Positions 14,979 through 22,130 of a stretch of 33,696 bases of DNA are shown here, in pieces. The stretch comes from DASSJM01 sp049587975. Lineage in GTDB: Bacteria; Actinomycetota; UBA4738; HRBIN12. A program made the position numbers and the translations under genes. Numbering within the stretch: the stretch's first letter is position 1; each line of letters begins with the position of its first letter. The stretch spans positions 1 through 33,696 of the forward strand of contig JBAVEY010000385.1 of the NCBI GenBank assembly GCA_049587975.1. Reading direction: 5' to 3'. The notes beneath the pieces were generated by a model. It was given only the letters and a program-made list of their open reading frames with translations, did no database searches and was not told the DNA's origin.

Positions 14979-15015
14979 CGTGTCGCACGGTAACGAAGGC
15001 CGGAGCCGGGAGCCC

Positions 15016-15405
15016 ATGCCACTGTCGCCCGACGAACAGCGCATCCTCGACGAGATCGAGCAGCGTCTCGCCGAGGAGGACCCTCGGCTGGTCGAGGCCG
15101 TGAGCCGAACCTCCCTGTACACGCACCTGGCGCGGCGGATCAAGTGGTCCATCCTCGCGTTCGCCATCGGTTTCCTGATGCTGATGGTGTTCCTGATGGT
15201 CGTCCCCGACCTGCTCTGGGTCGCGGCGACGGGGTTCGGCGTCATGCTCGCGTCGGCCCTGTTGATCTACCGGTACCTCAAACAACTGACCCTGGATCAG
15301 ATGCGCGCGATGCAGCAGCAGTCGGGCCGTTTCTCGCTGACCGGGTTGCTGGCGCGCCTGGCCGGGCGATTCCGCACCCCGCCGCCCACGCCGCCGGGCT
15401 CGTAG
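15016..15405 (+). CDS. DUF3040 membrane protein
   Basis: 129-residue protein with the DUF3040 N-terminal hallmark LSPDEQRILDEIEQRLAEED, a cytoplasmic amphipathic helix. Two transmembrane segments follow at about 46-65 and 69-89, then a basic proline-rich tail (RFRTPPPTPPGS). Function unknown; members are found across Actinobacteria, and from memory often close to dinB or the division cluster, as here. ATG 15016 is chosen because GGGAG lies five bases upstream and the conserved domain starts at once. A GTG at 14980 would lie within or next to the -10 element and cannot be translated from that promoter. Confidence 0.87.
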   Translation: MPLSPDEQRILDEIEQRLAEEDPRLVEAVSRTSLYTHLARRIKWSILAFAIGFLMLMVFLMVVPDLLWVAATGFGVMLASALLIYRYLKQLTLDQMRAMQQQSGRFSLTGLLARLAGRFRTPPPTPPGS

Positions 15406-15506
15406 CTCAGGGCCATCCCGGAACCGGCATCGTCGGGTCGCTCGTTTCCGTCGTCGTGGCGAGGGATACGAGGTCAGGGAGATCCGACACGTCACCGGTT
15501 TTCGGC

Positions 15507-15536
15507 TTGCCACGGAACGTGCGCCTGGAGTACAAC
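15507..15536 (+). promoter_or_regulatory. Possible promoter of the merR gene
   Basis: TTGCCA (15507-15512) and TACAAC (15531-15536) are 18 bases apart in the 247-base gap between DUF3040 and merR. The leader would be about 110 nt and contains a seven-bp hairpin (15575-15581 with 15589-15595). MerR-type autoregulation through this spacer is possible but not shown. Nothing else recognisable lies in this gap. Confidence 0.35.
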
Positions 15537-15652
15537 ATGCGTCACCTTCCCCGGGGGCGTGACCGTCGAACCGACGTCGAGACTTCCCCTCGACGAGCCG
15601 GCGGAACGCGTTGGTGTCGTGAGGGAGACGTCGTCGGAGGGCGCTCGTTCCT

Positions 15653-16135
15653 ATGGAGGGATTCACCGCACATCAGGCGACGAAGTTCACCGGATGCTCC
15701 GCGCGCCAACTCAGGTACTGGGACCAGATCGGACTCGTGAACCCCTCGGTGCAGGGGACGGGTGGTCGTCCCGGCGTTCCGCGGCTGTACTCGTTCCGTG
15801 ATCTGGTCGCGCTGAAGGTCGTGAAGTCCCTGCTCGACAACGGGATGTCGCTCCAACGCGTCCGCCGCGCGTGGGACTACCTCAACCGCCGGGCCGCGTT
15901 GGATCAGCAACTGTCCGAGATCAAGCTCATCACCGACGGGGTCAGCATCTTCAAGATCGCGCGCCGCAACGGCGAGATCATCGACGCCCTGCGAGAGGGA
16001 CAGCTGGCGTTCTTCGTGGCGATCGACGAGATCGCGACGGGTGTCGAGGGCAAGGTGGGGCAGTTCCGCGAGGATCGCGACCGGTTCGTTCGGGCCCTCC
16101 GCGAGGCCGCCGCCCACGCCCAGACGGGGCGCTGA
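15653..16135 (+). CDS. MerR family transcriptional regulator
   Basis: 160-residue regulator. The N-terminal winged helix-turn-helix reads TAHQATKFTGCSARQLRYWD, then QIGLVNPS and a PRLYSFRDLVALKVVKSLLD recognition segment, the classic MerR pattern. A dimerising helix follows (MSLQRVRRAWDYLNRRA). The C-terminal ~80 residues are a mixed helical domain without Cys metal ligands, so a metal sensor is unlikely; the effector is unknown. The ATG has GGAGG about 14 bases upstream, a loose fit, and the sequence directly before it is unremarkable. It ends seven bases before the convergent transglutaminase gene. Targets could include neighbouring envelope genes, but this is speculation. Confidence 0.87.
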   Translation: MEGFTAHQATKFTGCSARQLRYWDQIGLVNPSVQGTGGRPGVPRLYSFRDLVALKVVKSLLDNGMSLQRVRRAWDYLNRRAALDQQLSEIKLITDGVSIFKIARRNGEIIDALREGQLAFFVAIDEIATGVEGKVGQFREDRDRFVRALREAAAHAQTGR

Positions 16136-16142
16136 ACCGGAC

Positions 16143-18470
16143 CTAGAGGCCGGGCCGGTAGGTCCCGACGATCCGCCGGATCAGGCCTGCCTCCTTGCGG
16201 AGCTCCCGGATCGCCCGGTGAGCATCCTCCACGGAGGCGCTCGCCTCCTCGCGGGTGGGGGCGTCCGCCGCGTACGCCGCCCGGGTCGCGAGGGTCGTGA
16301 GGCGCCCCAGATGGCCGTCGCTGAACGCGATCGCGGCGGCGAGCCGCGCCCGATGCTCCTCGAGCGTCTCCCCCTCGCGGCGGCCCATCCCCAGGTCGGC
16401 CGCCTCTCCGTCGAAGACCCGATAGGCCGCGAGCACGTGCTCCCGCGGTTCCCGCGACCGATGAAGGAGCCGGCTCCGCCACACGGACTTCGCGATCGGG
16501 ACGACGATCAGGAGCACGCCGAGCAGCACGAGCAGACCGAGGAAGATCAGCCGATACGGGACCGAGTACCCGGATCCGTCCGGCGCGTCCGCCGTGCCGA
16601 TCGAGGGCAGGGGGACGAACTCGCTGGGTCCTCGCTGGGGGCGCGTCTCCGTGTTGCAGACGAGCTGGCGCTCCCTCGGCGAGGCCGCCCGGCATTCGGC
16701 GGTGCCGCCGCCACCCGGGCCGAGCGTGTTGTCCGCCTCGCCGGTCTGCCCGCCCGCGCCGCCGGTCGGCGTGGCCGGGTTCAGGTAGGTACCCGCCTCG
16801 GCGTTCGGGTGGGTGCCGTGCCCGGGGGTCGGCTCGAACTGGAGCCATCCGTATCCCTCGAAGAAGACCTCGACCCAGGCGTGGGCGTTCTTGCTCTGCA
16901 CGAGGTAGGTCCCGTCGTCCTGCTTGGTGCCGGCCTGGTACCCCACGGCCACGCGGGCCGGGATGCCGAGCTCGCGGACGAGCACCGCCATCGCCGTGGC
17001 GTACTGCTGGCAGAAGCCCGCCTTGGTCTGCGTGAGGAACGTGAGCAGCGCGTCCGCGTCATCGGCCACGTCGACGTCGGTGGTGTAGGAGAACCCGCCG
17101 GAGTGGAAGTGCCGCTGGATCGCGAACACCTGGTCGTACGTGGTCGTCGCGCCCGCGGTCCACTCCTTGGCGATCTGTGCGATCCGCGGGTCCAAGACCT
17201 CGTCACCTGGGAGGTCGGTCCACCGTCCGTACTGGACGGGCGTGAGGTTCTGGACCTGGTCGAGCTCCTGCGGCGTCGGTAGGACGATGCGGGAGCGAAC
17301 CGTGTACTCCAGGCCCGCATCGAGCCCGCCGTCCACGAACGCCTGGCCGCGGGACGGGTCCCACGTCACATCGCCCAGGTCCCCTGCGGTGATCTGCTCC
17401 GGCGTCTGCGCCATCGGGAGCGCGTTCGGATCGTCGAAGTCGTCACTCAGGACCCGGAACGTGAACGGCTGCGTCTGCGAATCGGATGGAGGGTCGTATC
17501 CGGGGCCTTGGGGGAGCACGGTGGGGATCGAGACGGTCTGGCCGCTCTCGGTCCCGTCCGGGTCGCTGCTCCGCCACTCCTCGCCGTCGAACTCGTCGAG
17601 CGTGTACAGACGCCAGTACTGCGGATCGGGTGTCTCCACTTCGAACAGGTCCCGGACCGGAGCCCCGCTGTCGAGCTGGGCGTGGATCGAGATGAACGGA
17701 TCGAGGCCCGCGCCCTCGTCACCCGTGGTCGACAGGTCGACGAGCGGCCCCGAACGGAAGCCGGGGAGCAGACCCGGGACGAGCACCGCCGCCGCGATCA
17801 CCATGAACGCGACCGGCCTCGAGCCCCGCACCGACGTGCCGAGGCGACGCGTCCGCGATCCCGACCAGACCGGCCCCCATTGCCGGACGCGCCGCAGACC
17901 GTCCGCGAACAGCACGGCGAGGGCGGCCGCGAGTAGGAGGATCGCGTAGACCGGCCGCGCGCCGTCCTCGAGCACCGTATCCGCGAAGCCGACGAGCGCG
18001 ATGGGTGGCAGGACCGCGAGCAGCGGGCTTCCCGCCCGGATGGCGAGGGCGTGCGAGGAGAACGCCGACGTCCACACCGCCGTGACGGCCGCGAGCATCA
18101 GCGGCGGCAGGGGTGGCGTGGGCGCGACCTGCAGGCGGGCCTGCTGGCCGACGAACTCGAGCGAACGACCGACGGCTCGGAGCGTCCGGATCGAGGGCAG
18201 GCCGTACCACGCCGTCTGCGGGAGCACGAGCCACGTGATCGCGAGGGCGAGCCCGACCAGGCTCGCGAGCGTCGCGAGGAGGAGCCCCCGGCGTTCGAAC
18301 AAGGCGGCGATCGCCACCGACGTCAGCGCGGCGGCGACGAGCTGCAGCGTCGGGACCCGTCCGGTGAAGACTCGACCGAACGCGAGCGCGGTCGCCACGG
18401 CGAGCCCGGCGACCGCCGCGAGGCTTAGGAGCCGCTGGTGACCAGGGGTTGGGTCCGCTCGACGTGCCAT
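16143..18470 (-). CDS. TgpA-type membrane transglutaminase-like protein
   Basis: 775-residue protein: five to six N-terminal transmembrane helices (about 15-210), a large extracytoplasmic region, a transglutaminase core, a further transmembrane segment near 645-665 and a cytoplasmic DUF4129-like tail. The core has Cys487 in AGFCQQYATAMAV, His530 in NAHAWVEVFFEGYGW and Glu546 in WLQFEPTPG, where many homologues have Asp. The role is unproven in actinobacteria; related proteins are linked to envelope protein processing or cross-linking. Last gene of the moxR-DUF58-transglutaminase operon. ATG 18470 overlaps the DUF58 gene by 46 bases. The open frame upstream of it is antisense-like low-complexity sequence inside DUF58 and is not part of this protein. 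Confidence 0.9.
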   Translation of the reverse strand: MARRADPTPGHQRLLSLAAVAGLAVATALAFGRVFTGRVPTLQLVAAALTSVAIAALFERRGLLLATLASLVGLALAITWLVLPQTAWYGLPSIRTLRAVGRSLEFVGQQARLQVAPTPPLPPLMLAAVTAVWTSAFSSHALAIRAGSPLLAVLPPIALVGFADTVLEDGARPVYAILLLAAALAVLFADGLRRVRQWGPVWSGSRTRRLGTSVRGSRPVAFMVIAAAVLVPGLLPGFRSGPLVDLSTTGDEGAGLDPFISIHAQLDSGAPVRDLFEVETPDPQYWRLYTLDEFDGEEWRSSDPDGTESGQTVSIPTVLPQGPGYDPPSDSQTQPFTFRVLSDDFDDPNALPMAQTPEQITAGDLGDVTWDPSRGQAFVDGGLDAGLEYTVRSRIVLPTPQELDQVQNLTPVQYGRWTDLPGDEVLDPRIAQIAKEWTAGATTTYDQVFAIQRHFHSGGFSYTTDVDVADDADALLTFLTQTKAGFCQQYATAMAVLVRELGIPARVAVGYQAGTKQDDGTYLVQSKNAHAWVEVFFEGYGWLQFEPTPGHGTHPNAEAGTYLNPATPTGGAGGQTGEADNTLGPGGGGTAECRAASPRERQLVCNTETRPQRGPSEFVPLPSIGTADAPDGSGYSVPYRLIFLGLLVLLGVLLIVVPIAKSVWRSRLLHRSREPREHVLAAYRVFDGEAADLGMGRREGETLEEHRARLAAAIAFSDGHLGRLTTLATRAAYAADAPTREEASASVEDAHRAIRELRKEAGLIRRIVGTYRPGL

Positions 18471-19657
18471 ACCTCTCGCAATCTCCTCGACGGCGGGAGC
18501 ACGACGACCTCCCAGCCGGTTCGGGACAGGGACATCCGGGCCTGCGAGGCGCGCCCCTCGACCTGGGCGCGACGCTCGGGGGGAAGCGTGTCGGGCTCGG
18601 TCGGGTGGACGAACACCCCGACCTTGGGCCCGAACATCGCACCGACGCGGATCCACGACGGGAGCTCCGTCGGGGCGGGGGGTGCGCCGACCACGACGAG
18701 GGTCGTGTCGCTCGCGGCGACCATCCGCAGCCGCGTGAGCCCGGTCGAGAGCGCGCGGGCGCTGTGATGGCTCATCCCGGCGAGCGCGTCCAACAGGCTC
18801 TCCTCGCCGACCCGTTGCGGGGGCATCTGGGTCGTGGCGAGCTTGACCGAGAAGCCGTACCGCATCAGCAGGATGCCGAGCGAGGCGGCCGCCGAGATCA
18901 CCTTCTCGAAGCACGGTGAGTGCGTCTGCCCGACGGCCGTGTCCCTCGTGTCGACGAACAGGACCGCGGTCGAGCGTCTCGTCGACTCGTCCTGGCGGAT
19001 CATCAGCTCGCCGCTGCGGGCCACGCTCGGCCAATGGATCCGCCGCAGGTCGTCGCCCTCCACGTACGCGCGCATCGTGTAGAACTCGTCCCCCGTCCGG
19101 AACAGGTGCTTGGCGAGGGCGAGCCCGCTCGTCATGCCGAACGGCGAATCGGGGCCGCTGCCGAGTAGCTCGACCTCCGGGGCGACGACGAGCTCGTCGC
19201 GCTCGTCGAACTCGACCCGCAGCTTCGTGAGCGCGAACGGGTCGGACAGGTCGGCGGTGAGGGGGCCGAGCACGTACCGCCCCCGCTGGTGGGGCGCGAT
19301 CGAGTAGCGCACCCGTTGGCGGCCGCGCGCGGGCAGCGACGCGACCACCAACCGCGCGGAGCGTCCGAGCTGGGACGGGAGGCGATCCTCGACCAGCAGG
19401 AAGGAGGTCTGCGCCGGGGACTGGTTCTCGATCTCGAGCTCCACGTGCACGCGCTGCCCGGGCTGCACCCGCGTGTCCGACAGGCGCCGGCGGATCCGCA
19501 GCCGCTGACGGCTCCAGCGCGCGAACAGGGCCGCGGCGAACGGGAGCAGGACGATGCCGACCGAGATCATGTGCAGGGTCGGGGAGCCGAGGACTCGCGC
19601 GGCCGCCCACAGGGCGATCCCGGCCCCGAAGACCAGGACCCCTCGGCCCGACGGCAT
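18425..19657 (-). CDS. DUF58 domain protein
   Basis: 410 residues with two N-terminal transmembrane segments (about 5-22 and 28-46), a beta-rich region with VELEIENQSPAQTSFLLVEDRLP, and the DUF58 signature near 215-235: EGDDLRRIHWPSVARSGEL, preceded by EFYTMRAYV. The C-terminal half has a von Willebrand A-like pattern beginning at AVLFVDTRD. Such proteins act with MoxR ATPases as chaperone-like adaptors for metal loading or assembly of partner complexes, and commonly sit between moxR and transglutaminase genes. It starts two bases after the moxR stop, so translation is likely coupled. The precise client is unknown; the membrane transglutaminase encoded next is the obvious candidate. Confidence 0.91.
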   Translation of the reverse strand: MPSGRGVLVFGAGIALWAAARVLGSPTLHMISVGIVLLPFAAALFARWSRQRLRIRRRLSDTRVQPGQRVHVELEIENQSPAQTSFLLVEDRLPSQLGRSARLVVASLPARGRQRVRYSIAPHQRGRYVLGPLTADLSDPFALTKLRVEFDERDELVVAPEVELLGSGPDSPFGMTSGLALAKHLFRTGDEFYTMRAYVEGDDLRRIHWPSVARSGELMIRQDESTRRSTAVLFVDTRDTAVGQTHSPCFEKVISAAASLGILLMRYGFSVKLATTQMPPQRVGEESLLDALAGMSHHSARALSTGLTRLRMVAASDTTLVVVGAPPAPTELPSWIRVGAMFGPKVGVFVHPTEPDTLPPERRAQVEGRASQARMSLSRTGWEVVVLPPSRRLREVWHVERTQPLVTSGS

Positions 19658-19659
19658 GG

Positions 19660-20640
19660 TCAGGCGGTCCCGGTGACGGGAACCGACACCTCTGCGGCGA
19701 GGTCCTCGAGCACGGCCTGCGAGCTCCGACCGCCCATCACGGCGTCGGCGGTCACGATCACGCGGTGGGCGAGCACCGGCGTCAAGAGCGCCTTCACGTC
19801 GTCCGGGATCACGTAGTCGCGTTCATCGGCGGCCGCCAGCGCCCGCGCCGAGCGCAGCAGCATGATCGAGGCCCTCGGACTCGCGCCCAGGTAGACGTCG
19901 GGGTGGCGACGCGTGCCCTCGACGAGATCGACGATGTATCTGCGGACGGCGGGGGAGACGTGGACCTGGCGCGTCTGCTCGATCATCTCGCGCACCGCCA
20001 GGGCGTCGGCGACCGGACCGATGTCCGGGAGCGTCGAGCGCACACCGTGGGTAGCGAGGATCTCGGCCTCCACCTCGCTCGAGGGGTATCCGATCCCGAT
20101 CCGCATCATGAACCGGTCGAGTTGCGCCTCCGGCAACGGGTACGTGCCTTCGTGCTCGATCGGGTTCTGGGTCGCGATCACCATGAACGGCGTGCCGAGC
20201 TGGTACGTCTCGGTGTCGACGGTGATCTGTCGCTCCTCCATGCATTCGAGCAGCGCCGACTGCGTCTTCGGGCTGGCCCGGTTGATCTCGTCCCCGAGGA
20301 CGATGTTCGCGAAGATGGCGCCCGGCTTGAACTCGAAGTCGCCGCGCTCCTGGTTGAAGACGTTCACGCCGGTCACGTCCGTCGGCAGGAGGTCGGGCGT
20401 GAACTGGATCCGCCGGAAAGAGCAGTCGATCGAGCGGGCGATCGCCTTGGCCAGCATCGTCTTTCCGACACCCGGCACGTCCTCGATCAGGACGTGTCCC
20501 TCGGCCATCAGGGCCGCGAGCGCGAGTCGGATCTCGGGCTGCTTGCCCTGGACGACCTTCTCGACGTTCTGCTCGATGACGCGGAAGCCTTCCGCGAACC
20601 GCTGCCAGTCGAGCGCCGACTCTCGAGCCTCCAAGCGCAC
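19660..20640 (-). CDS. MoxR family AAA+ ATPase
   Basis: 326-residue AAA+ ATPase. Walker A is VPGVGKT at 55-61, Walker B IVLGDEIN at 113-120, sensor 1 in FMVIATQNP, and the MoxR-type EGTYPLPEAQLDRFMM arginine-finger region follows, with the LGASPRAS sensor 2 in the C-terminal lid. Expected to remodel or activate client proteins together with the DUF58 partner. The first gene of the leftward operon. GTG 20640 is used, but TTG 20634 has a better placed ribosome site (GGAGG five bases upstream), and both retain the full domain. A TAAGAT hexamer at 20664-20669 could be its -10 element. Confidence 0.93.
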   Translation of the reverse strand: MRLEARESALDWQRFAEGFRVIEQNVEKVVQGKQPEIRLALAALMAEGHVLIEDVPGVGKTMLAKAIARSIDCSFRRIQFTPDLLPTDVTGVNVFNQERGDFEFKPGAIFANIVLGDEINRASPKTQSALLECMEERQITVDTETYQLGTPFMVIATQNPIEHEGTYPLPEAQLDRFMMRIGIGYPSSEVEAEILATHGVRSTLPDIGPVADALAVREMIEQTRQVHVSPAVRRYIVDLVEGTRRHPDVYLGASPRASIMLLRSARALAAADERDYVIPDDVKALLTPVLAHRVIVTADAVMGGRSSQAVLEDLAAEVSVPVTGTA

Positions 20641-20663
20641 CTCCGCGGGATCGACGCCGGACC

Positions 20664-20669
20664 ATCTTA
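20664..20669 (-). promoter_or_regulatory. Possible -10 element of the moxR operon
   Basis: TAAGAT reads on the minus strand 23 bases before GTG 20640 and would start transcription close to the ribosome site. No convincing -35 was found. Confidence 0.42.
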
Positions 20670-20754
20670 CTCAGGAGTACGGCAAGGGTCGCCCCCGGGT
20701 TCCTGCGTCATCCTGCCCAGCACGTCGCGGCAGCCGCTGCGAGGGAGGTGGAGG

Positions 20755-20777
20755 CGGCAGCGGCGCACCCGCTGCCG
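20755..20777. other. Strong hairpin in the moxR-HNH intergenic region
   Basis: CGGCAGCGG and CCGCTGCCG form a nine-bp perfect stem around CGCAC. A related shorter hairpin, GCAGC-C-GCTGC, lies about 25 bases upstream. The 285-base gap between two divergent genes is longer than needed for two promoters, so a small RNA or attenuator is possible. The gap also holds the 10-bp palindrome TCCGCGCGGA (20841-20850). Confidence 0.5.
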
Positions 20778-20867
20778 GACGCCCCGCGCGGCCCCTTGTT
20801 CGCTCTTTCAGGCGTCCTTCGAGCGCGGCCCTCCGCCGCCTCCGCGCGGATTACAACCCTGGGATTC

Positions 20868-20883
20868 GGTGGTTGCAAGCACC
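20868..20883. promoter_or_regulatory. 16-bp near-perfect palindrome, candidate operator
   Basis: GGTGGTTGCAAGCACC is symmetric around TTGCAA except for one base pair. It lies 30 bases upstream of the HNH gene -10 element, near position -50, typical of a regulator site. The regulator is unknown. Confidence 0.42.
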
Positions 20884-20913
20884 CTCGGCCCGATGCTCCT
20901 CGAGAGGCCCCCG

Positions 20914-20919
20914 TATACT
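20914..20919 (+). promoter_or_regulatory. -10 element for a leaderless HNH gene
   Basis: TATACT ends six bases before GTG 20926, so transcription should begin at or next to the first codon. No ribosome site precedes the GTG. Confidence 0.62.
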
Positions 20920-20925
20920 CGCGCC

Positions 20926-21405
20926 GTGGGACGAGCACTCGTGCTCAACGCGTCGCACCAGCCGCTCGCGGTGGTGGCCGCGAGACGGGCCGTGATCTTG
21001 GTGCTGAAGGAGAAGGCCGAGGTCCTGGTCTCCAACGGGCAGGTCTTCCGATCCGAGCACCTGCACCTCGACGCGCCCTCGGTCCTGCGCCTCCGCAACT
21101 TCGTGAAGATCCCGCATCGGTCCCACGCGCCGCTCACACGTCGGGCGGTCTTCGCGCGGGACGAGTGGACCTGCCAATACTGCGGGGCCGCGGCCGAGAA
21201 CCTCGACCACGTCGTCCCGCGGTCGCGGGGAGGCGCGCACGCCTGGGACAACGTCGTCGCGGCGTGCCGGCGCTGTAACTCGCGCAAGGAGAACCGCCTC
21301 ATCGACGAGGTTGGATTGCGCCTGGCGCGACGGCCCGTCCCCCCACGCGACGGGTTCCGACTGTCGATCGGGCGGCTGGAGCCCGAGTGGGAGCCCTTCC
21401 TCTGA
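20926..21405 (+). CDS. HNH endonuclease domain protein
   Basis: 159-residue protein with the actinobacterial layout: an N-terminal strand-helix segment ALVLNASHQPLAVVAARRAV, then an HNH nuclease with zinc ligands Cys83/Cys86 (CQYC) and Cys114/Cys117 (CRRC), the catalytic region LDHVVPRSRGG with His95, and Asn109 in AWDNVVAAC. Such stand-alone proteins are common, usually single copy, and of unknown role; nicking or repair has been suggested. No intein, phage or restriction partner is nearby. GTG 20926 is supported by TATACT at leaderless spacing and by the N-terminal motif beginning at once. The frame stays open for over 1 kb upstream by chance, antisense to moxR. Confidence 0.88.
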   Translation: MGRALVLNASHQPLAVVAARRAVILVLKEKAEVLVSNGQVFRSEHLHLDAPSVLRLRNFVKIPHRSHAPLTRRAVFARDEWTCQYCGAAAENLDHVVPRSRGGAHAWDNVVAACRRCNSRKENRLIDEVGLRLARRPVPPRDGFRLSIGRLEPEWEPFL

Positions 21406-21413
21406 GCTGATCT

Positions 21414-21428
21414 CGAGCCCTCGGCTCG
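21414..21428 (+). terminator. Small hairpin after the HNH gene
   Basis: CGAGCC and GGCTCG form a six-bp stem with a three-base loop, eight bases after the stop codon. There is no T-run, so termination here is uncertain. Confidence 0.3.
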
Positions 21429-21507
21429 CCGGCTCGAACGACCACCCAAGCCGCATCGATGGTTGACGCACGTCCACAGTCGTTTGCCCTTTTCACGTCC
21501 CGGACCC

Positions 21508-21536
21508 TTGACGCGGTGGAGTGACAGTGGAATAAA
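21508..21536 (+). promoter_or_regulatory. mraZ (division cluster) promoter
   Basis: TTGACG (21508-21513) and AATAAA (21531-21536) have a 17-base spacer. The start near 21543 gives a leader of about 27 nt that includes GGAGG before the GTG of mraZ. It overlaps the MraZ repeat array. Confidence 0.65.
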
Positions 21537-21551
21537 GGTGGCGCTTAGTGG
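21516..21551 (+). promoter_or_regulatory. MraZ-binding repeat array
   Basis: Four GTGG repeats begin at 21516, 21527, 21538 and 21548, spaced 11, 11 and 10 bases, so all face the same side of the helix. MraZ is known to bind direct GTGG/TGGG-type repeats upstream of its own gene. The array covers the promoter spacer, -10 and start site, so autorepression of the cluster is expected. Confidence 0.78.
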
Positions 21552-21569
21552 AGGAGAAGGGGAGGACGC

Positions 21570-22004
21570 GTGGCCGAACTGCTCGGCACGCACAGCTATC
21601 AGCTCGACCCGAAGGGGCGGATCAGCCTGCCCGGTCGGTTCCGCGAGGCGTTCGCCGGCGGAGCCGTCCTGACACTGGGGCAGGACGGCTGCCTCTTCTG
21701 CTTCCCCAGGGCCGAGTGGACCGCTCGGGCGGCCGAGATCCGCGATCTTCCCCTCTCCGACACCGAGGGCCGGGCCTACGCCCGGATGTTCTTCGGCAAG
21801 GCCGAGTCGGTGTCGCTCGACGGTCAGGGACGGCTGCTGGTTCCGCAGCGGCTGCGCGGCGAGGCGGGGATCGGCAAGGAGGCCGTCGTGCTGGGCGTCT
21901 CGGACCGGATGGAGATCTGGGATCGAGCGGCGCACGAGCGATACGAGGCGGCGCACGCCGGTGCCTACCAGGCCGGCACGCTCGCACCGGGGGGGAAGGG
22001 ATGA
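21570..22004 (+). CDS. mraZ: Transcriptional regulator MraZ
   Basis: 144-residue DNA-binding protein made of two AbrB-like MraZ repeats: LGTHSYQLDPKGRISLPGRF (about 5-24) and AESVSLDGQGRLLVPQRLR (about 78-97), each with the D-x-x-GR signature. It binds as an oligomeric ring to direct repeats at its own promoter and adjusts expression of the division and cell wall cluster. The GTG start has GGAGG four bases upstream. It overlaps the small membrane ORF by ATGA. It is the first gene of an 11-gene run that continues to the right edge. Confidence 0.95.
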   Translation: MAELLGTHSYQLDPKGRISLPGRFREAFAGGAVLTLGQDGCLFCFPRAEWTARAAEIRDLPLSDTEGRAYARMFFGKAESVSLDGQGRLLVPQRLRGEAGIGKEAVVLGVSDRMEIWDRAAHERYEAAHAGAYQAGTLAPGGKG

Positions 22005-22120
22005 GGAGAGGGACGCTGCCGGGAGAGCTCCGTCAGAGCCTTTCGCTGATCGCGATGACCGCGGGCACCGCGGCCACGTTCCTGGGGCTCGGGCTGCTCA
22101 CCGCCCACCTGCTGGGATGA
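22001..22120 (+). CDS. 39-residue single-pass membrane protein between mraZ and rsmH
   Basis: Short ORF that begins MRRGTLPGELRQSLSLIAMT and continues as one hydrophobic helix (about 14-38) rich in Ala, Gly and Leu. The basic N-terminus suggests an N-in topology. Its ATG overlaps the mraZ stop by four bases (ATGA) with GGAAGG-like sequence before it, and it ends ten bases before the rsmH GTG, filling the gap between two conserved genes. This placement supports translation. I do not recognise a family. It could be an unannotated division or envelope micropeptide, or simply a spacer that keeps ribosomes coupled to rsmH. Confidence 0.62.
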   Translation: MRRGTLPGELRQSLSLIAMTAGTAATFLGLGLLTAHLLG

Positions 22121-22130
22121 GGTCGGGGCG

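Noticed and set aside
13636..15666. 676-codon antisense frame across dinB and DUF3040
   Set aside because: Shadow of two recognised genes and of the promoter and terminator between them.
18471..19610. N-terminal extension of the transglutaminase frame through the DUF58 gene
   Set aside because: Same strand but a different frame from DUF58, with low-complexity Arg/Ala/Pro translation; DUF58 is clearly the coding frame here.
20926..21405. Homing endonuclease or mobile-element origin for the HNH gene
   Set aside because: No inverted repeats, intron or intein boundaries, or transposase nearby; codon use matches the neighbours and it has its own promoter.
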